Shown: positions 33,481 to 45,511 of the stretch, one piece after another | How positions within the stretch are numbered: position 1 is the stretch's first letter | Layout: each line of letters starts with the position of its first letter | Assembly (NCBI GenBank): GCA_032622095.1 | Contig: CP136061.1 | Location: 38,633,797-38,697,796, forward strand | Direction of reading: 5' to 3' | DNA from: Siphonodentalium dalli | Lineage: Eukaryota > Mollusca > Scaphopoda > Gadilida > Siphonodentaliidae | DNA: 64,000 bases | Position numbers and translations under genes: made by a program | Notes under the pieces: generated by a model | Seen by the model: the letters and a program-made list of their open reading frames with translations, nothing else | What the model was told of the DNA's origin: nothing | Databases searched by the model: none

Positions 33481-35647
33481 TCAACGTCAAGTTGAGTTAC
33501 AACGTCATTACTTCACAACGCGACGTCCGAGGTAATCGCGACCAGGTCCAAGTTAATAACATAGTCATAATTCCTCTAGGTCCGAAGTTTCGCCCCGATA
33601 TGTCGAGAAACGACAGGTGAGTGCCGACGGACCAACATTAGATTGAGCTACAACGCCATTAACGTCAGGACGCGCGACGTTTTGACATAATGGGGACCAG
33701 GTCCACATAAATAACATGGCCACAATACGTTCATATCTGCCGAAAAACGGTACAGCAGTGATGAGGGACCAATATCAAGTTGAGCTACAACGTCATTAAC
33801 GTCAGAACGCGACGTCTGAGGTAATCGGGACCAGGTCCACATAAATAACATAGCCACAATACGTCTATGTACCAAGTTTCGAACTGATCTGCCGATAAAC
33901 TTCGGAGGAGTGACGAAGGTACCATCATCGAGTTGAGCTACAACGTCATTAACGTCATAACGCGACATCTGACGTAATGGGGACTAGGTCCAAGTTAATA
34001 ACATGGCCATAGTACTTCTAGGTACGAATATTCGCTCATATCTGCAGTAAAACGGAACAGCAGTGACGAAGGACCATTATCGAGTTGAGCTACAACGTCA
34101 ATAACGTCGGAACGCGACGTCAGAGGCAATCGCGACCAGGTCCAAGTTAATAACATAGTAATAATTCCTCTAGGTCCGAAGTTTCGCCCGATATGTCGAG
34201 AAACGACGGATGAGTGCCGACGGACCAACATTAGATTGAGCTACAACGCCATTAACGTCAGGACGCGACGTTTTTGACCATGTCCACATAAATAACATAG
34301 CCACAATACGTATATGTACCAAGTTTCGAACTGATCTGTCGATAAACTGCGGAGAAGTGACGAGGGGCCATCATCGAGTTGAGCTACAACGTCATTAACG
34401 TCAGAACGCGACATCTGACGTAATGGGGACTAGGACCAAGTTTCGCCTCTATCTGCCGAGTAAACAGCGGATGAATGACGATGGACCACCATCAGATTGA
34501 GCTACAATGTCATTAACGTCAGGACGCGACGGCTAACGTAATGGGGGCCAGGTTCAAGTTAATAGCATGGCCATAGTACTTCTAGATACGAAGTTTTGCT
34601 CATATCTGCCGTTTTGACGTAATGGGGACCAGGTCCACATAAATAACGTGGCCACAATACGTTCATATCTGCCGAAAAACGGTACAACAGTGACGAGGGG
34701 ACCAATATCAAGTTGAGCTACAACGTCATTAACGTCAGAACGCGACGTCTGGGTAATTGGGACCAGGTCCACATAAATAACATGGCCACAATACGTCTAT
34801 GTACCAATTTTCGAACTGATCTGCCGATAAACTGCGGAGGAGTGACGAGGGGACCATCATCGAGTTGAGCTATAACGTCATTAACGTCAGAACGCGACAT
34901 CTGACGTAATGGGGACCAGGTCCAAGTTAATAACATGGCCATAGTACTTCTAGTACGAAGTTTCGCTCATATCTGCCGAAAACGGCACAGCAGTGACGAG
35001 GGACCAATATCAAGTTGAGCTACAACGTCATTAACGTCAGAACGCGACTGAGGTAATCGGGACCCGGTCCACATAAATAACATGGCCACAGTACGTATAT
35101 GTATCAAGTTTCGTCCCGATCTGCCGATAAACAGCGGATGAATGACGATTGACCACCATCAGATTGAGCTACAATGTCACGTCATGACGCGACGTTTGAC
35201 GTAATGGGGGCCAGGTTCAAGTTAATAGCATGGCCATAGTACTTCTAGGTACGAAATTTAGCTCGCTCAGATCTGCGAGAAACGGCGCCGCAGTGACGAG
35301 GGATCAACATCAAGTTGAGCTACAGTGTCATTAACGTCCACCACACAAACAATTACACAAAAAACATTGCATTTACTATATACGATTTTATTAAGTCCAA
35401 ACCCGCCTTTGAAACTGACTAAATATTGTTGCTACAAAACTCGACGAGTATTACTACAAAACTCGTTAGCTTGTTTTTTACTACAAAACTCGTCGATATT
35501 TTACTACAAAACTCGTAACCTGAAATTACTACATCACTCGTCGATTTACTACAAAACTCGTGAGCTACCACAAAACTCGTCGATTGTTACTACATAACTC
35601 GTGAGCTACCACAACACTCGTCAGTTACTACATAACTCGGCGTAACA
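33480..35647 (-). repeat. Right arm of the giant element
   Basis: Reverse complement of the left arm: about 12 monomers of the 152-bp satellite (33490-35335), the unique link (35340-35405) and the outer roughly 20-bp array (35425-35640). The outermost several hundred bases match the left arm nearly base for base with a few substitutions and small indels, which suggests recent insertion or arm homogenisation. Confidence 0.9.
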
Positions 35648-35652
35648 GCTAT

Positions 35653-35919
35653 ATTTTGATACTCAATACTGTGGCCGAAACTTGACATAGGTATCGAGAA
35701 AAGTATATAGTTTGAACGTTCTTAACTTAATATACATGTCAGTATTCGCTGAATCGTGTTTGGAGATACATGTATAACAACTTTCTGAAGAGTTTAGGGT
35801 TTTCCCGTCATTGCCATACGGTTTTGTTTTAGTTTTTCAATAATATATAACAGTATCCAAATCCTACATCTCGCCGTTTTATGTTTTATATCAACTCAAT
35901 AATGACACTACAAATAAGA
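35653..35919. other. Intron 3 right flank
   Basis: AT-rich intron sequence after the right target duplication. No structure recognised. Confidence 0.4.
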
Positions 35920-36118
35920 GTGTTCACATGTAGGTGTAAAAGAGTGCTCACACGTAGGAGTAAGAGTGTTCACATGTAGGAGTAAGAGTGTTCACATATA
36001 GGAGTAAGAGTGTTCACATGTAGGAGTAATAGTGTTCACATGTAGGAGTAAGAGTGTTCACATGTACGAGTAAGAGTGTTCACATGTACGAGTAAGAGTG
36101 TTCACACGTAAGAGTAAG
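35920..36118. repeat. 22-bp minisatellite, about 9 copies
   Basis: AGTAAGAGTGTTCACATGTAGG repeated with few substitutions. Confidence 0.95.
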
Positions 36119-36490
36119 AAGCCGTTCTTTCCAACGAATCATTTCACAGTCACTCCATAAATTTGTTTCCATTGCTCATTGACGGTTGGAGATACAACAT
36201 TATACCACTGAAATTTATTTCAGCGGTTGTACTAAATAATGAATTCATTTGTCCACTTTGTAGCTATACACTATACTACTGACAGGCGATGAGTTTGGAA
36301 TGAAAAATGTTTTTCATTGACTCTCATTCACATTTGGAATATTTGAGATACGATATCAGGTGATTTTAGGACAGGAAAAATAGAGCCGATCGAACATATC
36401 TCAATATCAATATCTCAAATTATCGCCAAAATAGACTTAGCACGGTAAATAGCAGCCAGTCGACGCGGTTTAGTTTGCATGTGTACTTAC

Positions 36491-36553
36491 CCAGCGGTGT
36501 TGCCGGTTTTGCCGTTGTTGCACTGGTGCTGTACGTGGTGCTCGTAGTATGTC
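36491..36553 (-). CDS. Thr-rich linker exon (exon 3)
   Basis: A 63-nt exon between a consensus acceptor (CTTCTCTTCTTGTCGCAG) and donor (GG/GTAAGT), phase 1 on both sides. In the frame shared with the lectin exons it encodes HTTSTTYSTSATTAKPATPL, a Ser/Thr/Pro-rich stalk likely to be O-glycosylated. Its ending G joins TG of exon 4 to make a Val codon. The reading depends on the splice model. The longer open frames across it (36420-36670) ignore the splice sites. Confidence 0.72.
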
Positions 36554-37958
36554 CTGCGACAAGAAGAGAAGATACATGTAAGTGTGTAGAAATAATATGA
36601 ATATTACGAGACACACAGTGGAGCAACCACACACGCTTTGCCTCGAATTTGCTTTTTTTATCGGCGACATAAAGCTAAGAATAATTGATGTAGTATTATG
36701 CAGTTACCCTGGTGGAGACATGATAAGACTTGTCATGGATTGTGCAATCTTGTCTGGATTCTGGCCCGCAAACCCAAAATGACGTAAATGACGCCGTGAA
36801 CCATCTCAGGAATCGCTTGTTTTCATTACGCTAACCAACGAAGTTGAAGTTTAATTAAATTAAATTGATGGAAATTCTCAGAAGCAGCCAATTTTATTTT
36901 CATCCCGTGGTCCATTGCCGATTCCGAACTTTAGCAATCTCCTCGAAACCGGACTTCACATTACAATTTCTCCAAAATCCATAACCGCGATTTTTGAAAA
37001 AATCACTGATAGATATAGAACAAAGATATATGATGTCATTCACCTGCACCTAAGGTTTAAACAACCACACCGCATGTGGTGCGCTGGTGGTTGCTATCAC
37101 TATTTAGAATTCAACAGTACGGTCCGATTACAGGTTAGATTATGCCATGGATATCTCCTTTGGCTACGCCCATATATATCATATTCCTCCAAATGAAAGG
37201 CCTGGGGACTTTTTGAATTCAGACGGGGAACTTTGTAATGATTTAGCGGACTTTAGCCCATTTCGCGGTGATCATTGAATCGCGGGATAGTTCACACAAT
37301 TTGAAAAGATGGAATGGATAATAACCTACATGAAATGACGATGGAGTATGCTACGTGTAATTACTAGCGTAGCGATAGTTGATATTTGTGCATTTGTCAT
37401 CTGTATTGGCAGATAGATCCAGAGTTAATTAAAATAGAATCGACTATTGATTGCCCTTCGAATTGGTAACCAGTTAAATTATAACTGAACCGACTGTCAC
37501 ACATTCTTAAAACGTCAACTTCTACAAAGTTATCCCTGCTGAATCCACTTTCGTCCAATCGCTGAAACGTGGTGTTCCCTGATTGCGAGCATCTGTTTGC
37601 GTTCTCTCGTAGTCATGTTCACCGTGATATACCATCATGTATCTAAGAAGACTCACGTCACAAGTTACCAGTGATTCTAGTGGATGGCACGGCCAACCTA
37701 TGTTTGGTAGGCGTGGCCATCTTATTGCTTATTGATTATTAACAGTGACATCGTTCCGTTGGCTTTTTCCACAGGTACATGTAAATAGGTATGAAATCAA
37801 TAAACAATTCTGGAAGCTCGAATGTCGAAGTCAGACGTTTGTGATTGTTGCATGTTCGTGTTCTTATTTTCCTTTCAGCCGATCGCAAAACCGACAGTTT
37901 CGTCGGCTAATGTATGTTTGTTTTCAACGGAATAATGTTACCATAGCTTTTCACTTAC
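36554..37958. other. Intron 2
   Basis: 1.4 kb between the linker and EGF-like exons. Plus frames at 36582-36782 and 36915-37196 have no domain or splice support. Confidence 0.4.
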
Positions 37959-38052
37959 GTCCGAAGCACCGATACCCACGGGTGTGCGTTCCATCCGGTA
38001 CACATGTCTCGCTCTGGTCACATGTATTGCCGAAACAGCGTTCACCTGCGAC
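37959..38052 (-). CDS. EGF-like cysteine-rich exon (exon 2)
   Basis: A 94-nt exon with acceptor TACTTCCAG and donor GGAC/GTAAGT. Phase 0 in, phase 1 out, it encodes GERCFGNTCDQSETCVPDG and GYRCFG. The spacing of four Cys and the YRC ending resemble an EGF-like or similar small disulphide module, although a full EGF needs six Cys. Its phase-0 start fits the donor of exon 1, and its final C completes an Arg codon with GA of exon 3. The plus frame 37745-38062 runs antisense to it and is not supported. Confidence 0.72.
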
Positions 38053-38754
38053 CTGGAAGTAGTCCGGTATATATTGTAAACGGACATGTCTAAATGCACC
38101 GGATCCTTATCATGTTATACGATGACAAGGGAAATATGCTAAAATAGTAGGCCGCGCAGCTTCAGGTCTGAACACCTTGCTTTAACTGTGCTAACGTTAT
38201 TAATTCAAAGAAATAATATAGGCCGACGTTTCTCAGAATTGTTTAATATTGATCCAAATTTGTTTCCATCTATAGGCATGCACGTTATTCCGTTAACGTG
38301 AACTTTATTAGAAATACTACCATTGGCCGCCACCATACCAGCCCACCCTGATTTGGTTTATTTTCCAATATTGTTCCTGAAATCTGTATCTTTGTGGTTT
38401 CTATAGACATGCGCCTCACAAATGACTACAGTTCAGATCATGTTAGCGTCGTCACGGCCTATCATTTGAACAGGTTTACACTGGTAACGCATAGCACGCG
38501 AAGGACCTGGTGCAGAATTATGTGTCGTATTTTTATCTTATAATCAGTATCGGACAAAACATTTCGACGGTCGTTGCTATTTGACACACAAAGCTAATAG
38601 CAGACTTGAGCGCCATGCATTATACCGATCGTCGGGGAGAGGGACGCAGCTATCGTTTATTCGTACTCTGAATACTAAACTGCATGCACTTGATTAAAAC
38701 AATTTTTTGAGCACAAGTGATATAACGTATTATAATACGATGAGCAGTTGGAAA
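38053..38754. other. Intron 1, left end
   Basis: No open frame, repeat or motif that I can support. Confidence 0.4.
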
Positions 38755-39455
38755 TGCATTTATAAATGTATCAAAATATCGATTGCCAGCGAAATCTTAT
38801 CGCGAACTGGAAGTATTGACAGCCTCGAATCATGCCTTTCTATGGATTGAAACACGTACATCATCACGGTCCCCAACGTGTTTATGCCGATAGCTTATGT
38901 TTAAACTCGATAGGTATATTTAATTTTATAACTGGCCACAGAGTGTCGTAGTTACTTTTGAAAACACAGATGACGTCAATAGTAACGTTTGACAGTTACA
39001 TGAGCTATCAACACAGTAATGGTTATGGCTTGTGGTTAAAAGATATACGCCTACTTCAACATGGATGGAACTTCTTACATTTTAGAATGCTGGTGTGGTT
39101 CACGGGATGCCCTGGTTGTTTTCGATGGAACATCAATCATTGACACACAGGACAGTGTGTATATAAAGAAGGACAATTGCGAATGAATTTATAAATGTAT
39201 CAACCAGATCGATTGCACATCAACACAATATTCTGAACTGACGTATCGACCGGCTTCCAATGCCTTCTGTTGATTCAAAGATGTACACGTATCACTCGCT
39301 CTGAAATATCGAAGTGGTACGCAAAGTGTTTGTGGTGACAGTGTATGCGTACAATCAATATCTACAACTGACCACAATGTGACTAGGACACTTTTGAAAA
39401 CATGAGTGACGTTAATTGTTGACAGTTGATGTCCACGCAAGAATGACTATGGATT
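38755..39455. repeat. Old tandem duplication, 429-bp period
   Basis: TTTATAAATGTATCA...GATTG at 38760 and 39189, followed in both copies by CTTTCTATGGATTGAA / CTTCTGTTGATTCAAA, ACTGGCCACA / ACTGACCACA and TTTTGAAAACA...TGACGT. The copies are well diverged. Confidence 0.75.
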
Positions 39456-39589
39456 AAAAACTTACAAAAAACCCTCAAACGCCATATGCATACTTCAATG
39501 CGGTTTTATATAGTTGGTATCAGATACCAGCAAACAAATCCCGCGATTCGTTTGTATGACTGACCATGGATTTATGGTTATGGTGGGTC

Positions 39590-41165
39590 CTACGTCCCTA
39601 AGGTGCCACTTGTCCGTCTGTATTCATAATAATATATATTTCTCGTATCATGGGGATGACTATAATATAGGTTTGGTTGCAAAGGGCGATACATTATCTA
39701 CATGAATTCTGGGCCCATCCCCATCCCTGACAGTTGACACCTTTAAGTCACACGATTAAATCAGCATGTTGTCTCAAAAATCCGCACATTATCTGCTTAT
39801 AAAGAACTTGTTATAGGTAGATAATCTGTTTAGAATTGCCCCATTTGAGTCGATAATGTACTGAACATGAGAGCATTTTAGTCACTTTATCGACTCACAA
39901 TGAGGCGATTCTAAGCAGATTATGACACAAATAAGCCAACCCACGACATTTAAGGTGTACGCTCTTTATCATGTGTTTTCAATGTAGCCCGCACCATAAA
40001 ACGAAATAACGGCTATTACTCTATTATCTACTTATTTTGTAATTACATAATCACAGTATGTAACTATTTCACATTATATGTCGATTATGTGCGTATTTAT
40101 ACGATATGTTGATTAGATTCATTGTATCATGGGGATGATAAAAATGGTGCCACTCTCCCTCCCCATTCCCGACTTGAAATGCAGCAGAGTGGCATCTTTA
40201 TACAACACCGTTTGATTCAGTATGTCATGGAATGATTATATGTAAATTTTATGGAAATTGGCGACAAAATATATTCTTATATATTGTGGTGTCCCTCTCC
40301 CCCCCCCCCCACCCCTGACTGGAACGGCAATACTTTGGCATATGTACACATCACCATTATATTCTTAATTTCATGGGGATGATCATATACATTTGATGGA
40401 AAATGGCGACAAAACATATGTTAGTCGATGTTGGTGTCACCCTCCATCCCCAGCACTAACTCGAACGGCAACACCTTGCCTTTTATAGCCCACATTATGT
40501 TCCTCATGTCATAGAGATGTGAGTAGATATGAGTAGATATAAATTTGGTGGAAATCGGCGACAAAAATATTCTTAACGATTTTTGTGCCCCTTCCCTTGT
40601 TCTGATCCATTATCTTCCTTGTAAAAATAACCCCACTAGACCCGTTTCATCTCGCTGGATGGTCCCCATTAATATCTTTTGCGGACAGACGGAACTTTGG
40701 TATAAATCAACGACAATTTTGTTTATCAATAATATAACCACCCCATTCATTATATCGATCGCACCACCTGCATATCGCTAAATCACTCCACTAGATGTCC
40801 TATATCACCCCACTAGATGTCCTATATCATGGAGATGACTGAAGATAACTTTAGTATAAACCCGAGACAAAGAGTCTTTGTTAACTTCGCCGCCACAAAC
40901 CCAACCCCTAACTCGGGCGACGGCACCGATGTATCTTTCAATCACACCATAATAAGTTTTATATCATGGACATGAGTATATCGTAATCGACGACAAACAA
41001 TTTTTAGCGAATTGATGCCCCTCCCCTTTTTAATCCCTGACCGACAGCGCCAATTTTGAAATTCTTCACCTGCACCATGACCTTCATCGTAAAAAGATAC
41101 ACATGTTAGACCCCATTGGAACCCTGTTTGGAGCCTACTGTTATGGTATATATCAGGCATATATA
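39590..41165. repeat. Degenerate roughly 140-bp tandem field
   Basis: TCATGGGGATGA-like blocks at about 39649, 40127, 40224, 40371, 40508, 40826 and 40963, each followed by GGAAATTGGCGACAAAATAT-like and CCCCTGACT(G/C)GAACGGCA-like blocks. A C-rich run lies near 40300. A CGCACAT MITE interrupts the first interval. Confidence 0.75.
39773..40106. mobile_element. CGCACAT-type MITE, copy 2
   Basis: Inverted orientation relative to copy 1: it begins AAAAATCCGCACATTATCTG and ends GATTATGTGCGTATTTAT. It contains the CGATTCTAAGCAG palindrome half and the ACGCTCTTTATCATGTGTTTTC block. It disrupts the roughly 140-bp tandem field. Confidence 0.82.
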
Positions 41166-41208
41166 CAGGATAGGTAACACGCAGACATTCGTAAATATAT
41201 AAAAGACT

Positions 41209-41535
41209 AGCCGATGAGCCCGACGTTGTCCGGGCTATTCAAAAACAAAATTTCCAAGTCGATAGCTCCACCCGTTTCCGATATCTGGTCTGTGCATGCG
41301 CGAAGCTGGCGTCGCACGGGCTCGGCGACCCGATAAATTTCGAATCCGGGACAAGAGACATTCACATAGCAAATTTCAAGTCGATAGCTCCACCCGTTTC
41401 CGAGATCTCGTATGCGCATGCGCTGCACGGGCGTCGCACGGGCTCGCCAATACGACACCGACCACTGCCTGGTCAAACTACACACACATACCAAGTTTCG
41501 TCCCGATCGGTCGAGAATCGTAGATTTGTATTAAG

Positions 41536-41573
<38 letters not shown>

Positions 41574-43862
41574 GGTCTTCAAAATATATATTACTAGCAG
41601 GTTAGCCCGCCACCGGCGGCTTGTCCGAAACATGACATTTTTTTGTTAATTTTTTTAGAAAATTTGTACCCGGTAGAAACACCCGTTTCCGAGATCTGGT
41701 CTGCGCATGCGCGAAGCTGGCGTCGCGCGAAGCTGGCGTCGCACGGGCTCGGCGACCCGATAAAATTTGTACCCGGCGCAAGATACATTCACATAGCAAA
41801 TTTCAAGTCGATAGCTCCACCCGTTTCCGAGATCTCGTCTGCGCATGCGCTGCACGGGCGTCGCACGGGCTCGCAAATACGACAACGACCACCGCCTGGT
41901 CAACTACACACACATACCCAGTTTCGTCCCGATCGGTCGAGAATCGTAGATTTGTATGAAGTACCCACACACACACACACACACACAAACATAAACATAT
42001 AAGAGAGATATGTAAATTAGATAGATTGTATCAAAATATATAGGAGAGATATGTAAATGATCTACACACCATTACTGGTGTTTGTCAAAGTTTAGTGGGG
42101 TATATCAATACTCATTCACGATCATATCATTGAGGTCCGGAAGGTGTGGGCTATCTCTCGAATACAGGGAGTTCTCAAAATATATAGTATAGACTAGCAG
42201 GTTAGCCCGCCACCGGCGGCTTGTCCGAAACATGACATTTTTTTATATTTTTTTTAAATTTTTAGCTCCACGCGTTTCAATAAGAAAATTTGTACCCGGT
42301 AGCTCCACCCGTTTCCGAGATCTGGTCTGCGCATGCGCGAAGCTGGCGTCGCACGGGCTCGGCGACCCGATAAAATTTGTACCCGGCGCAAGATACATTC
42401 ACATAGCAAATTTCAAGTCGATAGCTCCACCCGTTTCCGAGATCTCGTCTGCGCATGCGCTGCACGGGCGTCGCACGGGCTCGCCAATACGACACCGACC
42501 ACTGCCTGGTCAAACTACACACACGTACCAAGTTTCGTCCCGATCGGTCGAGAATCGTAGATTTGTATTAAGGACAGACAGACAGACAGACAAACAAACA
42601 GACAGACAGAGGTCTTCAAAATATATATTACTAGCAGGTTAGCCCGCCACCGGCGGCTTGTCCGAAACATGACATTTTTTAGTTAATTTTTTTAGCTCCA
42701 CGCGTTTCAATAAGAAAAATTTGTACCCGGTAGCTCCACCCGTTTCCGAGATCTGGTCTGCGCATGCGCGAAGCTGGCGTCGCGCGAAGCTGGCGTCGCA
42801 CGGGCTCGGCGACCCGATAAAATTTGTACCCGGCGCAAGATACATTCACATAGCAAATTTCAAGTCGATAGCTCCACCCGTTTCCGAGATCTCGTCTGCG
42901 CATGCGCTGCACGGGCGTCGCACGGGCTCGCAAATACGACAACGACCACCGCCTGGTCAACTACACACACATACCAAGTTTCGTCCCGATCGGTCGAGAA
43001 TCGTAGATTTGTATGAAGTACCCACACACACACACACACACACACACATAAATATATAAGAGAGATATGTAAATTAGATAGATTGTATCAAAATATATAG
43101 GAGAGATATGTAAATGATCTACACACCATTACTGGTGTTTGTCAAAGTTTAGTGGGGTATATTAATACTCATTCACGATCATATCATTGAGGTCCGGAGG
43201 GTGTGGGCTATCTCTCGAATACAGGGAGTTCTCAAAATATATAGTATAGACTAGCAGGTTAGCCCGCCACCGGCGGCTTGTCCGAAACATGACATTTTTT
43301 TATATTTTTTTTAAATTTTTACCTCCACGCGTTTCAATAAGAAAATTTGTACCGGTAGCTCCACCCGTTTCCGAGATCTGGTCTGCGCATGCGCGAAGCT
43401 GGCGTCGCACGGGCTCGGCGACCCGATAAAATTTGTACCCGGCGCAAGATACATTCACATAGCAAATTTCAAGGTCGATAGCTCCACCCGTTTCCGAGAT
43501 CTCGTCTGTGCATGCGCTGCACGGGCGTCGCACGGGCTCGCCAATACGACAACGACCACCGCCTGGTCAAACTACACACACGTACCAAGTTTCGTCCCGA
43601 TCGGTCGAGAATCGTAGATTTGTATGCAGTACCCACACACACACACAAACATAAATATATAAGAGAGATATGTAAATTAGATAGATTGTATCAAAATATA
43701 TAGGAGAGATATGTAAATGATCTACACACCATTACTGGTGTTTGTCAAAGTTTAGTGGGGTATATCAATACTCATTCACGATCATATCATTGAGGTCCGG
43801 AGGGTGTGGGCTATCTCTCGAATACACGGAGTTCTCAAAATATATAGTATAGAAGATGAGAT
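41209..43862. repeat. Tandem array of SINE-like GC-rich units
   Basis: Units start with ACTAGC-type heads at 41209 (variant), 41593, 42193, 42630 and 43250. Each holds two related modules of about 130 bp (TAGCTCCACCCGTTTCCGAG, GCGCATGCGC, GTCGCACGGGCTCG), then AAGTTTCGTCCCGATCGGTC and a microsatellite tail, either (GACA)n or (CA)n. Units with the (CA)n tail add about 200 bp of AT-rich spacer (GAGATATGTAAATTAGATAG). The GC-rich frames on both strands (for example 42232-42642) come from the repeats. Confidence 0.88.
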
Positions 43863-44258
43863 TGAACAATGAAAAATCAGCACCCAGTAACAGTCGTACC
43901 GCCCCCATGCAGGTGTCTGAATGGGATGGTGGTCAAATGGTCCCACATTTTGCCGATGACAAACATGTAGTGGGTGGTGGATACGTTGAGGTCGGACAAT
44001 GTTTTTGGGCCTCCTGTCTGCAATTGTTATTCTAGACCCCCTGGAAATATACAGAGGGACTATATGTGTTTTTCTGTGGATGGGAAAAATGAATCGGTCG
44101 TTGGTTTTGATACATCGATTGAAGGAGATTGTGAGAACAATTATCGTTATAAATGCTACCAGACCACCCATCCCCACCCTCTGTGCATTTGTTTTTTATT
44201 TTATCCAGGCCAACTGTTTTGGGACCCCAGCCATATAAATCAAAATAATATGAAATAA
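43857..44258 (+). other. Unassigned coding-like segment with a frameshift
   Basis: From ATG 43857 one frame reads SEWDGGQMVPHFADDKHVV and YVEVGQCFWASC before a stop at about 44034. Another plus frame then continues with NIQRDYMCFSVDGKNESVV and GDCENNYRYKCY to 44258. The Cys/Trp content suggests a decayed coding fragment, but I do not recognise the family. The antisense frame 43782-44177 is also open. Confidence 0.25.
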
Positions 44259-44559
44259 AATTATATCAGCCTGGTTATTTCTAGTAAGTATTACTTAGCA
44301 CATTCCAACATATTAATACAACCCAAAACGGAGGAACAGTAGTCGCATGGTCGGTAGAAAAATCATTAAACAGTTCCCAGGTATTTCACCTTTTCCCAAC
44401 ATTGAAATACTTCTAAGTGAATATATGAAGATATGCATTATTTATAGGAATTTCATCTTAGGTCTATGACATTCACCTCACAATTATAATTGTGCACGTG
44501 CACATATTGTTCGGGTATGTTGGCCAATGCACTCGATGTGACATCATAATGGATTGGAT

Positions 44560-44871
44560 AGTATTATATGGACATCATTGGAACCGGCTCATTGACCACA
44601 TTGTGATGGTTACAGTTATGCCATGTGCCAATGCATTATCTTATATATGCGAGTCGACCATAGGTCGCCTCGCATATATAAGAGAATGCATTGGCCTAAA
44701 ACAAATCTTGTTTTTTAACACTTTTTACCATTTTTTCTTACATTCTTTAACAATTTTATAATTTGTAATGTGTTAAGCCAATGCATTCTCTTATATATGC
44801 GAGACGACCTATGGTCGACTCGCATATATAAGAGAATGCATTGACACAGGGCCGTTCTGTTGGGTAAAGGG
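44560..44871 (-). mobile_element. TTAA MITE, double-hairpin family, copy 3 (truncated)
   Basis: Same orientation as copy 2. It lacks the left end and starts near GACATCATTGGAACCGG. Palindromes are at 44627-44695 and 44777-44845. It ends TGTTGGGTAAAGGG with TTAA at 44872-44875. Confidence 0.85.
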
Positions 44872-44903
44872 TTAAATTGAAATAGAATAGATGTTACCCA
44901 GCC

Positions 44904-45167
44904 TTACACCTTTGAATCTGAAATCATAGTCTCATATGGGACATGAACGATCCATTGCAGCATGTGAACCTTGCCAGTTAGAAATGTGTGTTGGTTTCTA
45001 CAATCCTTATGGTCATGTCCAGAATCAATACAGCGTGCAATTGTGGTTTCATTGCTTGTACAATTTTCCTGACCGTGACCATATCCCTGACAGTTAAGAC
45101 GCCGTGTTGGATTTGAACCATAAATACACAAAGCTACATGTATGTCAATGCTGGTGGATGTTCGCAT
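44904..45167 (-). pseudogene. Retroelement ORF1 zinc-knuckle relic
   Basis: The frame encodes LNCQGYGHGQENC and, after a spacer, ARCIDSGHDHKDC. This is the paired CCHC-knuckle layout of gag-like ORF1 proteins of Jockey/L1-type elements, but one Cys is lost in each knuckle. There is no start context. Only a fragment remains between two MITE copies. Confidence 0.45.
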
Positions 45168-45511
45168 CCATTGAAGGTTAGAAGTTAACTATTCAATGGA
45201 ACGTTTTGTCCATCAACTGTCATTGAAAATCTACGGTATTCTGTAACTCCGTGTGGTGCCAAGTCAGCCAATATCTCTGACTCAGAAGAATCAGATATAT
45301 TTTAGCTATGCTATTGTGCATTGTCTTGAGAGGAGTAATCAACACTGGTGCTTGTGAAATATAATGTTAATTGCATAGGAGCGCCAGATTGAATTTTTCT
45401 TGAACATTCAATCGGAGGAGAGCCACATAGTGACACAGTTCTGATTGGTTTGACATATGTTAGTTGCCCGACAATACTCTGTAGTGTTTTATTTATGCTC
45501 TATTGAGTTAA

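Larger units (their letters stand above)
23932..35647. mobile_element. Giant foldback-like inverted-repeat transposon
   Basis: 11,716 bp. Outer termini are TGTTACGCCGAGTTATG and its exact reverse complement, flanked on both sides by GCTAT (23927-23931 and 35648-35652), a perfect 5-bp target-site duplication. Arms of about 2.2 kb are inverted copies over long stretches. Each has an outer array of a roughly 20-bp CGAGTTTTGTAGTAA repeat, a unique link of about 70 bp and a 152-bp satellite. The TGTTA start fits the TGTNR ends of Ginger-type (retroviral-like integrase) DNA transposons, which also make short duplications. The arms are inverted, so it is not an LTR element. No transposase frame is visible, so it is non-autonomous. 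Confidence 0.85.

Noticed and set aside
32855-33620. Long plus frames of 195 and 204 codons
   Set aside because: They run through a 20-bp tandem array with few stops. Overlapping frames are equally open and give the same repetitive peptides, so they are repeat artefacts.
23932-35647. LTR element because of TG...CA ends and 5-bp duplication
   Set aside because: The terminal repeats are inverted, not direct, and no gag/pol coding is visible.
41206-41260. Hammerhead-ribozyme-like signal (GATGAG ... stem) and CGAAAC after a stem at 41600-41640
   Set aside because: The two halves of the core (CUGAUGA and GAAA) are never both intact in the same unit, and the stem lengths do not fit. Decayed ribozyme origin is only a guess.
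41296-43059. Many GC-rich frames on both strands (for example 136, 119, 112 codons)
   Set aside because: They coincide with the SINE-like tandem units, occur in parallel in all copies and on both strands, and contain microsatellite-encoded tails.
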